6,724 nucleotides of DNA. Origin: Candidatus Omnitrophota bacterium (GTDB lineage: Bacteria > Omnitrophota > Gorgyraeia > Pluralincolimonadales > Pluralincolimonadaceae). The stretch lies in contig JAGUXU010000091.1 in the NCBI GenBank assembly GCA_020061685.1, positions 1-6,724 of the forward strand, in the 5' to 3' direction. The notes beneath the pieces are model-generated. The model did not search any database, was not told the DNA's origin, and saw only the letters and a list, made by a program, of their open reading frames with translations. Below, one piece after another: positions 1 to 6,724 of the stretch (the stretch's first letter is position 1; every line of letters begins with the position of its first letter). A program made the translations under genes and the position numbers.

Positions 1-1354
1 CGTGGTCTTTCGCGAAACATAAATACGGATGGTCGCCGCCGAACTGGTCGTATAAAAGCCCGTTGGCGCCGAAACTCCCTACCATGCGCTCTTGCTTTAT
101 TAATTGCTTCCTCCACTGCGTAGTCGCCGGGCAGGCAATCGCGAAGAGTTTATTTGGTGTAACCGTTCCCTGTATGGGCCACGAATAATTATCCGGATAA
201 AATACCCCTTCTTTGTTTACTATGCATATCTTCTTGCCTGTCTTCTTATAAAAATCCGTCTGAAGGTCTATGAGCCGCCCCTGGGTATAGAGTATCGCGT
301 GCCCGCCGTCTTTGTTTATCGCCTTAAGTGCTCTCCTTAGTTTCGCCCCACCGCCCATCGCCGGGTCCGGAGAATATCCCGGATAACCGACGTCATGACC
401 GTTCTTATACCATGAGAATATATACAGAGGGATATTCAGCCCTTTCTTCCTGTTCTCCCTGTTTATCCGCGGAAGTTCATCATAACCGAAATATACCCTT
501 TTATTCTGATGTTTCATGAACAGGTCGCATATCCCGGGCGCTTCGTCTATCCACGCCGGGACGTCTTTACGCTCCTCGAGCCATGTATCCGCGAACCGCC
601 TGTATTTTTTAGCGCCGGTATGCCAGTCTCCTTTATGGGCCGAGATGATAAAGTCTCCGGCCGAATAAGATTCTCCCGGTCCGATAAAAGGATATTTTAT
701 GACGGCAATCTGGAAATCCCTGTTCTCCACCCTTCGTCTGGTCACAAACGTGGTCGTCTGGAATGTCGGATCGTGTGAGGCTATATATAACCCTTCTTTG
801 TGATTGTAAAAATCAAGCCACGGCATCGAGCATACGCCCGGATACATCAGGACCAGTTTCCATTTCGCGTCCCAGGCAAGAGGCAGGGTAGCGGCAGGGT
901 CCTCTACTTTATTGCCCATCCATAAAGGTATCGTGAGAACGGGCTTATCCTTAGACGAAGATATCTTATTTAAGCCGGAGATAAGCGGGAACCAGACCTC
1001 CCGCACCGTCTCGCGCGAGCCGTTCTTCAATTCCGCCCGCATTATGACGTCCTCCCCTTCCAGCCTGAAACTCAATCTCATTGAAATGGAAAAGACGTCC
1101 CCCTCAAGGCCCTTCAGCCGCCCGAAAGAGATCTCGATAATGCCGTCTTTCTTCTCTATCCGCCCGGAATTCATATAATCAAATACCGGAGACTCGGTCC
1201 ATCCCCGCAGGCTAACGACGAGCTTCCACCCCGAGCCCTTGTTCTTTCCTATGAACTCGGTGCCAGTCGTCTTATTATAGATAGATGTGATGACACCGGA
1301 GCTGTTCACACCTATCCTGATATGGTCGTTCTCAAGATAATATAAACCGGCCAT
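1..1354 (-). CDS. DUF6259-like putative glycoside hydrolase, C-terminus cut off by window edge
   Basis: An open frame of 451 codons runs from an ATG at 1354 to the window edge without a stop, so the C-terminus is missing. Residues about 4-35 (YYLENDHIRIGVNSSG and onward) look like the start of a beta-sandwich domain, as in DUF6259 and related sugar-enzyme families. Beta-rich sequence continues to about residue 240. A segment from about 265 resembles an (alpha/beta)8 barrel, with strand-like stretches at IPLYIFSWY (308-316), GHAILYTQGR (351-360) and GLLYDQFGG (432-440). Asp436, at the end of a predicted strand, is a candidate catalytic acid. There is no signal peptide, which suggests a cytoplasmic protein acting on imported sugar. 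The start is supported by AAGGA upstream and a four-base gap after the permease stop. The family assignment is from memory of its motifs. Other barrel hydrolases (GH36, GH31 or GH101-like) are alternatives, and activity and substrate are unknown. Confidence 0.72.
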   Translation of the reverse strand, partial: MAGLYYLENDHIRIGVNSSGVITSIYNKTTGTEFIGKNKGSGWKLVVSLRGWTESPVFDYMNSGRIEKKDGIIEISFGRLKGLEGDVFSISMRLSFRLEGEDVIMRAELKNGSRETVREVWFPLISGLNKISSSKDKPVLTIPLWMGNKVEDPAATLPLAWDAKWKLVLMYPGVCSMPWLDFYNHKEGLYIASHDPTFQTTTFVTRRRVENRDFQIAVIKYPFIGPGESYSAGDFIISAHKGDWHTGAKKYRRFADTWLEERKDVPAWIDEAPGICDLFMKHQNKRVYFGYDELPRINRENRKKGLNIPLYIFSWYKNGHDVGYPGYSPDPAMGGGAKLRRALKAINKDGGHAILYTQGRLIDLQTDFYKKTGKKICIVNKEGVFYPDNYSWPIQGTVTPNKLFAIACPATTQWRKQLIKQERMVGSFGANGLLYDQFGGDHPYLCFAKDH

Positions 1355-1358
1355 TGTC

Positions 1359-2510
1359 TTATTCCTTTAGTCCTGTGAGGGCTACGCCCTGTATGAAGGT
1401 CTTCTGGGCAAAGAAGAACATGATGAGGATCGGCAGGATTATCATCGCGGATGCGGCCATCAAGAGGTGCCACTCTGTCCCGCCCTGCTGGCTCTGAAAG
1501 ACCTGCAGGCCTAATGAGAGGGTATATGTTTCCTTATCCGTCAGGAAGATCAACGGTCCCATAAAGTCGTTCCACGCGTACATAAAATGAAAGAGGCCCA
1601 CGACCGTGAGGGCGGGCTTTGACAGGGGAAGCATTATCCTGAAGAATATACCGAGTTCGCTGCATCCGTCGACGCGGGCGGCATCGGTCAAGTCCTTGGG
1701 AATTGTCATAAAAAACTGTTTTAAGAGGAATATATTGAACGCCGCGCCGAAAAAGGCCGGCGCCCAAAGGGGTTTGAGCGTCCCTATCCAGCCGAAGGCC
1801 TTGAATACGCCGTAAAGAGGCACCATCGTGACCGCGAAAGGTATCATCATCGACGAGAGCGTCAGCGTAAATATAAAATCCCTTCCCGGCCAACGTATCC
1901 TCGCGAACCCGTAGGCGACGAGCGCGCTCGAAAAAGTCACGCCTAACGACCCGAGGATACAGACTATCAAAGTATTTTTGGTATAAGTAAGGAAAGGCAT
2001 CTTCTTGAAGACGGCCGTATAATTATCCCACCAGAACTTCACTTTTTCCGTGACCTCCTGCGGCGGGACAAATGTCCAGTAGGGCTCTGTCTTGGCGTAT
2101 TGCCCGGCGGTCTTCTCGACGACCTGCACCCATCCGGCCCCTATCACCTTCTCTATATTTACGGGATAATAATCCTCAAACGTCCTGTCGGCGACCTGAA
2201 CTTGCAGCAAGGCCTTACCCTCCCTGAATTGGGATTCAGGCACAAAGAGACGCTCGCCCTTTTTGGGCCCTTCTGTCACGACCGCTATATAACCGGATTC
2301 CTGTGTGGTGATGCCTTTCTTTACCTCGACCTGCTTTCCTTCAAATTTAACGTAGTAGGTCTTCGGTATCCAGGTAGGCGGAACGGTCATCGTCTGTTCG
2401 ACCGGTTTTAAAGACGTGGCCATGACCCATACAAACGGGATGACAAAGACCACCGAGCAGGCGATCAATGCCAAGTGTATCAATAACTTCGTGCCCTTTT
2501 TATCAGGCAT
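1359..2510 (-). CDS. Carbohydrate ABC transporter permease, MalG type, with large extracytoplasmic insertion
   Basis: Inner-membrane subunit of a sugar importer (CUT1 type), pairing with the MalF-like protein encoded just upstream. It has 383 residues; family members usually have about 270-300. A short cytoplasmic N-terminus leads into membrane helix 1 (about 9-30). A hydrophilic insertion follows at about 51-157, then the family resumes with NYTAVF (163-168) and further helices to about 370. The EAA loop that docks the ATPase is at about 276-300: DAARVDGCSE followed by LPLSKP, with Asp replacing the usual first Glu. The ATG at 2510 was chosen because GGAGG sits nine bases upstream and the N-terminus then matches the family. 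The same frame stays open to an ATG at 2600 inside the upstream gene, which would add an unlikely 30-residue extension. The stop is four bases before the next gene. Transporter role is secure; the sugar is not known. Confidence 0.93.
   Translation of the reverse strand: MPDKKGTKLLIHLALIACSVVFVIPFVWVMATSLKPVEQTMTVPPTWIPKTYYVKFEGKQVEVKKGITTQESGYIAVVTEGPKKGERLFVPESQFREGKALLQVQVADRTFEDYYPVNIEKVIGAGWVQVVEKTAGQYAKTEPYWTFVPPQEVTEKVKFWWDNYTAVFKKMPFLTYTKNTLIVCILGSLGVTFSSALVAYGFARIRWPGRDFIFTLTLSSMMIPFAVTMVPLYGVFKAFGWIGTLKPLWAPAFFGAAFNIFLLKQFFMTIPKDLTDAARVDGCSELGIFFRIMLPLSKPALTVVGLFHFMYAWNDFMGPLIFLTDKETYTLSLGLQVFQSQQGGTEWHLLMAASAMIILPILIMFFFAQKTFIQGVALTGLKE
1362..1367 (-). promoter_or_regulatory. Ribosome binding site of the DUF6259-like gene
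   Basis: On the minus strand this reads AAGGAA, with AGGA eight bases before the ATG at 1354. It lies inside the last codons of the upstream permease gene, so termination of one gene and initiation of the next are probably coupled. It decides the ATG at 1354 as the start. Confidence 0.6.
2040..2360 (-). other. Insertion domain within the MalG-type permease (periplasmic loop 1)
   Basis: This stretch codes for about residues 51-157 of the permease, between VPPTWIP (end of the usual loop after helix 1) and FWWDNYTAVF (where the normal family sequence resumes). Ordinary MalG/LacG proteins have fewer than about 15 residues here. The insert is hydrophilic and strand-rich with no membrane helix. 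By MalG topology it faces outside. Two parts look alike: YIAVVTEGPKKGERLFVPES (74-93) and WVQVVEKTAG (127-136) followed by YWTFVPPQE (144-152), which suggests a duplicated beta unit. It may contact the binding protein, by analogy with the large P2 loop of MalF; that role is inference. Confidence 0.75.
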
Positions 2511-2515
2511 AAAAC

Positions 2516-3400
2516 TTAGCCTCCGTGATAGTATACCTTCTCTTTGGAAAATTTGGTGACCCATAAGGTCAGGACGAGGATTATAACAAATAATATCCAC
2601 GCCATAGCGCTCGCGTATCCCATGCGGAAATCCTCAAAGGCCGTCTGATAAAGATAGAGGGCATAAAATGTGGTCGAACGCTGCGGCCCGCCGCCGGTCA
2701 TGATATACGCCTGGCCGAAGACCTGAAAACTTCCTATGATACCCATGACGACATTAAAATAGATCACCGGAGAGATCATCGGTATAGTGACGTGTATCAA
2801 CTTATCGAACCATTTAGCGCCGTCAAGTTCGGCGGCCTCAAGCTGGCTTACCGGCACGTCCTGCAGCCCGGCGAGATATATGACGATAGTCTGGCCAAGT
2901 CCCCACAGGCTCATGATTATGATCGCATTTTTGGCGAACCTTACATCCATCAGCCAATTAGGCGGATTCGCGAGGCCGAGTTTCATAAGGAAATTATTAA
3001 GGAGCCCGTACTCGCCGTTGAATATCCACATCCACAGCATAGAGCCCGCCACCATCGGGACCAAAGACGGTATAAAGAATATCAGCCTGTAGAATGCCAT
3101 TCCCTTTACTTTCGTATTCAAGAGCATCGCGAGGCCCAATGACATCACGAACCCTAAGGGTATTGTGAAGACGGCGAAATAGAGTGTATTCCACAGGGCC
3201 TTCCAGAAGAGCGGGTCGGTAAAGAGGTCTTTATAATTAAGGAACCCTATGAAACGCGCCGGCTGAAGGACAGAGTAATGACAGAAACTATAATATAATG
3301 ACGCCACAACGGGATATATCACAAAGACAGAGAATCCTATAAGCCACGGCGAGGTGAATAAAATACCTTTTATTAAATTGCCTCTTTCCTCTCTTGTCAT
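2516..3400 (-). CDS. Carbohydrate ABC transporter permease, MalF type
   Basis: Inner-membrane subunit of a CUT1 sugar importer, expected to form a heterodimer with the MalG-type protein encoded next. It has 294 residues, the normal length for the short MalF/LacF/UgpA-like proteins that lack the large P2 loop of E. coli MalF. Helix 1 is at about 12-38 (SPWLIGFSVFVIYPVVASLY), with further hydrophobic segments at about 70-95, 102-126, 158-178, 212-232 and 263-282. The EAA loop is well conserved at about 188-211: LEAAELDGAKWF then TIPMISP. The typical GGGPQRST motif follows the next helix (236-243). Its ATG overlaps the stop of the binding-protein gene as ATGA, a sign of translational coupling. 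The nearest SD-like AGGAG (3416-3420) is about 15 bases away, so reinitiation is likely. The stop lies five bases before the next start. Confidence 0.95.
   Translation of the reverse strand: MTREERGNLIKGILFTSPWLIGFSVFVIYPVVASLYYSFCHYSVLQPARFIGFLNYKDLFTDPLFWKALWNTLYFAVFTIPLGFVMSLGLAMLLNTKVKGMAFYRLIFFIPSLVPMVAGSMLWMWIFNGEYGLLNNFLMKLGLANPPNWLMDVRFAKNAIIIMSLWGLGQTIVIYLAGLQDVPVSQLEAAELDGAKWFDKLIHVTIPMISPVIYFNVVMGIIGSFQVFGQAYIMTGGGPQRSTTFYALYLYQTAFEDFRMGYASAMAWILFVIILVLTLWVTKFSKEKVYYHGG
2520..2524 (-). promoter_or_regulatory. Ribosome binding site of the MalG-type permease gene
   Basis: On the minus strand this reads GGAGG, nine bases before the ATG at 2510, the strongest Shine-Dalgarno match in the window. 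It overlaps the last glycine codons of the MalF-type gene. It settles the start of the MalG-type gene at 2510 rather than at 2600. Confidence 0.8.
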
Positions 3401-4809
3401 TTCTCTTTCTCGGCTCTCCTCGCTACCTCAAGTTCCCTGTCTAACCTCAGCTGCATCGCCTTCCTGGCTTCCGTCAAAGCCGCTTTAGGCGTCGCCTTGA
3501 GGTTGCGTATCAGATCGGTAGCGAAACCTATCTCCCTCTGATATTCCTGCCAGATGATTATCTTCGGCGTGATAAAACCGTTGGGGCTTTCAGCCAGTTT
3601 CCTGAACATGCGTATATTGGGATTTTCACTTCTGGCATAAAAACCTTCGCTTACTTCCTTAAGCGGAGTGAATTTTCTCTGGCCCTCGCATAGGAGTTCC
3701 ATGGCTTCCTGCGTATTCACGAAACTTATGAACTTAAACGCCTCGTCCGGATGCTTTGCGCCCTTGGGAATGATCAGTATATCCGCTTCGATATACGAGA
3801 CATCCTGTAATTTCCCGTGGTCGGAAGGGAAAGGCGCCGCCCCCCAATCCATCCCGGTGGCGTACTTATCTATAAAATTATACATCCAGACGCCCTGTAT
3901 CTCCATGGCGACCTTTGACGAAAGGAAGGCGTTCTGAGGCGAGGCGAAGACGCCGAAACTACTTGAGAATTTATTCACGTTATCAACACCGTATTTGGCA
4001 GAATAGGAACTTACCCAGTTATAGGCATCGATGTTCCCGGCGTCGTCGCACGTAACGGTCTCTTTCTCATCCCATAGCCTGCCGCCGAACCAATACCCCC
4101 AAAACCACGGCCACCACCCCGGTTCAGAAGGCAAAAAGCCCATCTGGATGATCTTGCCTGCGGCAAGCAATTCCTCATAATTCTTCTTCGTCTTTAACTC
4201 ATAAAAAGACACCGGCTTTTTCTGATTGGGTAACTGTATCAGGGTCAGCTTCTCCGCCATCTCGTCGAGTTCCTGTATCGTCTTCGGCGGGGCGTTCGGG
4301 TCGAGGCCGGCTTCCCTGAAGAGGCGTTTGTTCCAATGAAGCGCTACTGAGGCCGGGGTCGAGGGCAATCCCCACATCTTATCCTTATACTTGCATATCT
4401 CCCAGAAAACAGGGACATAACGTTCCTCGGTTATGCCCGCCTCCTTCAAATAATCGTCTATGCAAAGCAACGCGCCCTTGTCCGCGTAAACGGTGACGAG
4501 CCATGTCCAGACCCCGGCTACGTCGGGAGGGTTTCCGCCGGCGGCCGCGGTCAGGAGGCGCCTGTCGAGCTGACTCGTCGTTATCATCTCGACCTGAATG
4601 ACCTTGCCATCTTTATTCTTTATATTTCTGGAATTAAACAGGTCCACGACGGCCTGCATGGCGTCGCCCTCAAAGCCGGTCCATTTCTCCCAGTAGGTCA
4701 CCTTGACGGTATCGGAAGAAACCCCTTTATCGGCGCAGCCCGAAAGATGAGAGACGAAAATAACGAGGGAGGATAAAATGATTGCTTTCGTCTTTAAGTT
4801 AAGTCTCAT
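3397..4809 (-). CDS. Sugar ABC transporter substrate-binding lipoprotein (SBP family 1)
   Basis: Extracytoplasmic receptor that captures the sugar and hands it to the two permeases. It has 470 residues. A charged N-terminus and hydrophobic stretch (about 7-21) end in the lipobox LSGC, with Cys25 as the probable lipidated residue. The mature protein begins with VKVTYWEKWTG, typical of family 1 binding proteins. It continues with motifs usual in this family: GGNPPDVAGV (91-100), MWGLPSTPASVALHWNKRLF (145-164) and HPDEAFKFISFVNTQEA (353-369). Residues 231-241 (GWWPWFWGYWF) are very aromatic and could stack against sugar rings. The C-terminus is a charged helix. It follows the GH65 gene by 12 bases and overlaps the permease gene by four. 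No clear Shine-Dalgarno precedes this ATG, but an in-frame TAA two codons upstream rules out a longer ATG start. Function is secure, ligand unknown. Confidence 0.95.
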   Translation of the reverse strand: MRLNLKTKAIILSSLVIFVSHLSGCADKGVSSDTVKVTYWEKWTGFEGDAMQAVVDLFNSRNIKNKDGKVIQVEMITTSQLDRRLLTAAAGGNPPDVAGVWTWLVTVYADKGALLCIDDYLKEAGITEERYVPVFWEICKYKDKMWGLPSTPASVALHWNKRLFREAGLDPNAPPKTIQELDEMAEKLTLIQLPNQKKPVSFYELKTKKNYEELLAAGKIIQMGFLPSEPGWWPWFWGYWFGGRLWDEKETVTCDDAGNIDAYNWVSSYSAKYGVDNVNKFSSSFGVFASPQNAFLSSKVAMEIQGVWMYNFIDKYATGMDWGAAPFPSDHGKLQDVSYIEADILIIPKGAKHPDEAFKFISFVNTQEAMELLCEGQRKFTPLKEVSEGFYARSENPNIRMFRKLAESPNGFITPKIIIWQEYQREIGFATDLIRNLKATPKAALTEARKAMQLRLDRELEVARRAEKEK

Positions 4810-4821
4810 AATTTAACTTTA

Positions 4822-6724
4822 TCAAGAAGCCGGTGTTTCGTCAATGATTTTATTGCCTTCGACCCGTACCGAAGAGGAGTCCTTATATGCCTTCTCATGC
4901 GTGATCCGCACCTTCTTCTTCTCAACGCTGACCGCGAACAAATTGCCCTTATAAACGATCTTAAAACTGACCCTCTTCCACCGCTTGGGCAGGTTCGGAT
5001 CAAACTCGACTTTCCCTCGCTCCATATCCATCCTCATCCCGCAAAATCCGTTGACGACACACTGCCAGGTCCCTCCGGCATTGGCGGAATGAATACCTAA
5101 GAATGTGTTCGCCATGACGTCTTCAAGGTCCAGCCGCGCCGTCTGTTGGAAATAGAAATTACTCTTCTTTCTCTCACCCAACTCATTGGCGATGATCGAA
5201 TGCGTATTATAGCTCAAGGAAGAATCATGAAGAGTAATCGGCTCATAAAATTTCCATGCATTCAAGAGCTGCTTCCTCGTGAAGTCCTCCCTGTGCAGAT
5301 ACATCAGGAGTAGGACATCGGCCTGTTTTACGATCTTAAGCCTCAGGAGGGTGTCCCAGGAGTAGCCTAATTCCGTCGTTATCACCTTTCCCGGTTTCAT
5401 CTTTCTTATGTCTACCGGCCTCTTATCGAGGATCTGGTCATCTTCGATATATAAATCCCTCTTCTTGTCGTAATTTATGTACATATTATCTATGATCTTT
5501 GTCCAATCCCTTATCTCTTTGAGGTCGAACCTGATCTTTCGCGAGACTTTCTTGAATTTGGCAGGGTAATGTCTTCTTGCCCACTCGACCATCTTCCCGG
5601 CTTGAATAAGGTTCCAGCGCGCGTTCCAATTGGTGTAGGTGTTGTTATTAACTATGCCGTATTCGTTAGGGCCTTTGACTACGTTAATGACGTAGCGTTT
5701 CCTTACCGGGCTGTAATCGACACGGCTAGTCCAGAAACGGGCGGTCTCAATAAGCATCTCCAGCCCGCAATCAAGCATAAATTGAGTATCTTTGACAGCG
5801 TAATAATAATTCATCAGGCCGAAGATGACATCGGAGACTATATGGACCGCGATGTTGGCGTATTCCCAGTAATCGGCCTGTTCATATCCGGGATAAGAAC
5901 TCATCCACGGATACATGGCGCCTTTAAAGAGCAGCCGTCTTGCTTTTTCTCTCGCAGCAGGCAGAGTCAAATAGCGGTATTTGACGAGGGCCTTGGCCGC
6001 ATCCGGGTCGGTGAAGATGAAGAAAGGCATGATGAAAAGCTCGGTATCCCAGAAACAATTACCGTAGTGCATCTCGCTGGTCAAACCGCGGGAGCCGATG
6101 TTGACGCGGGGATCCTTCTTATTGCCCATCTGGATAAGATGATAGATATTGAACCTGACATTTCTCTGGTCCCTCTTATCGCCTTCGATCTCGACGTTGC
6201 TCACGTCCCAGGTCCCGTTCCATTTACCCGTGTGTTCCGCCAAAAGCCGGTCGTAACCCTTTAAAGACGCCTCTCTCAATTTATTGACGCAGGCCCGCCT
6301 TAGGTCAGAGACGCCGTCCTTGGAAGAATAAACCGCGATCAATTTCAGGAATGAATAGGCGGCCCCTTTCCTGACCTTGAACCGGACATCGTTATCCAGG
6401 ATAAGTTTACGGGTCCTGCTATTTATTTTCGCCGGGATCCTCCCGTCGTCCTCGCGGACCTCGCACTTGAACGCCTCAGAGACCGACAGCCGCGTGGTCT
6501 TCGTATTTACGGTCAGATACCCGCCATCAGGCAAGCCGCCGGCTTCATATTTATCGTCTATAAAATAGTATTTTTCGTCCCTGAGCTGATAGCCGCTGAT
6601 GTGAAAATCTATATTCGTGATATTCCCGTCGAGGATATTATTGATTCTCACCTCGCCGCTATAATTCAGGGGTCTGATATTATAATGCAGGACGGCAAGA
6701 TGTTCGTCGGCCTTGCTGATGAAG
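4822..6724 (-). CDS. GH65 family glycoside phosphorylase (maltose/kojibiose phosphorylase-like), N-terminus cut off by window edge
   Basis: The frame is open from the window edge to a TGA at 4822-4824, giving 633 visible residues; GH65 proteins are usually 750-800 long, so roughly 120-150 are missing. The GTG at 6651 is not the start: HLAVLHYNIRPLNYSGEV, conserved in the GH65 N-terminal domain, is encoded upstream of and across it. Visible landmarks: LDGNITN (31-37); YGNCFWDTE (220-228); GPNEYG (351-356) with Glu354 as the likely catalytic acid; VKQADVLLL (465-473); HDSSLSYNTHS (499-509); GIHSANAGGTWQ (543-554); and a beta-rich C-terminal domain to the end. KQADV and HDSSLS fit phosphorylases, which split alpha-glucosides with phosphate to give beta-glucose 1-phosphate. 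Departures from the usual motifs are Asn353 where Asp is normal, Gly356 where His or Asn is common, and Asn222 where His is common. Exact substrate, or a hydrolase role, cannot be decided. Confidence 0.92.
   Translation of the reverse strand, partial: FISKADEHLAVLHYNIRPLNYSGEVRINNILDGNITNIDFHISGYQLRDEKYYFIDDKYEAGGLPDGGYLTVNTKTTRLSVSEAFKCEVREDDGRIPAKINSRTRKLILDNDVRFKVRKGAAYSFLKLIAVYSSKDGVSDLRRACVNKLREASLKGYDRLLAEHTGKWNGTWDVSNVEIEGDKRDQRNVRFNIYHLIQMGNKKDPRVNIGSRGLTSEMHYGNCFWDTELFIMPFFIFTDPDAAKALVKYRYLTLPAAREKARRLLFKGAMYPWMSSYPGYEQADYWEYANIAVHIVSDVIFGLMNYYYAVKDTQFMLDCGLEMLIETARFWTSRVDYSPVRKRYVINVVKGPNEYGIVNNNTYTNWNARWNLIQAGKMVEWARRHYPAKFKKVSRKIRFDLKEIRDWTKIIDNMYINYDKKRDLYIEDDQILDKRPVDIRKMKPGKVITTELGYSWDTLLRLKIVKQADVLLLMYLHREDFTRKQLLNAWKFYEPITLHDSSLSYNTHSIIANELGERKKSNFYFQQTARLDLEDVMANTFLGIHSANAGGTWQCVVNGFCGMRMDMERGKVEFDPNLPKRWKRVSFKIVYKGNLFAVSVEKKKVRITHEKAYKDSSSVRVEGNKIIDETPAS

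Noticed and set aside
104..1178. Several short plus-strand open frames across the first 1.2 kb
   Set aside because: The minus strand is one uninterrupted 451-codon frame here with clear protein character; the plus-strand frames are shadows of it.
1534..1893. A 119-codon minus-strand frame inside the MalG-type gene
   Set aside because: It is out of frame with conserved permease sequence including the EAA loop and has no membrane or domain features of its own.
2511..2600. A 30-residue N-terminal extension of the MalG-type permease from an ATG at 2600
   Set aside because: It lies wholly within the MalF-type gene, its residues do not resemble the family, and the ATG at 2510 has a strong GGAGG at correct spacing.
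2787..3142. Overlapping open frames of about 100-116 codons on the plus strand
   Set aside because: They are antisense to the well conserved MalF-type permease and have no recognisable protein character.
5569..6264. A 231-codon open frame on the plus strand
   Set aside because: It is entirely antisense to the conserved GH65 gene, its translation shows no family I recognise, and long antisense frames are expected from this codon use.
6649..6651. GTG as the start of the GH65 gene
   Set aside because: Conserved GH65 sequence (HLAVLHYNIRPLNYSG) is encoded in frame upstream of it, so the gene starts outside the window.
1..6724. Search for promoters, terminators, CRISPR repeats, tRNAs, insertion sequences or inverted repeats
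   Set aside because: Intergenic gaps are 4-12 bases or overlaps, leaving no room for such elements, and no repeated blocks or transposase-like sequences were seen. AT-rich TATAAT-like words occur inside coding sequence but lack context.

Overview
This window is a tightly packed block of five genes, all on the minus strand and read from high to low coordinates. They look like one operon for taking up and breaking down a glucoside-type carbohydrate. No gap between genes exceeds 12 bases, and I see no RNA gene, mobile element, CRISPR array, terminator or promoter. Both end genes run off the window, so the operon start, its control region and its end are not visible.

In transcription order: (1) a family GH65 glycoside phosphorylase, missing its N-terminus (about 4822-6724); (2) a lipoprotein sugar-binding protein of an ABC importer (3397-4809); (3) a MalF-type permease (2516-3400), which overlaps the binding-protein gene by four bases; (4) a MalG-type permease (1359-2510) with an unusual insertion of about 105 residues between its first two membrane helices; (5) a gene at 1-1354, cut by the window edge, that resembles the uncharacterised DUF6259 / glycoside-hydrolase-like proteins. 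No transporter ATPase is present, so it must lie outside the window or be a shared MsmX/MalK-type subunit.

Inferred working model: the lipoprotein binds a di- or oligosaccharide outside the membrane and the two permeases import it. The DUF6259-like protein, which starts without a signal peptide, and the GH65 enzyme then process it in the cytoplasm. GH65 enzymes typically use phosphate to release beta-glucose 1-phosphate from alpha-glucosides. The substrate cannot be read from the sequence. The GH65 copy departs from the usual family motifs at several active-site-region positions, so maltose, kojibiose or trehalose should not be assumed.

The organism is a bacterium with mid-range base composition, frequent ATA (Ile), AGG (Arg), TAT and AAG/GAG codons, and Shine-Dalgarno sites at several but not all genes. 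The mixture is compatible with an uncultured Omnitrophota or other PVC-like lineage. That placement is a weak impression from codon style and gene content, not a demonstrated result.
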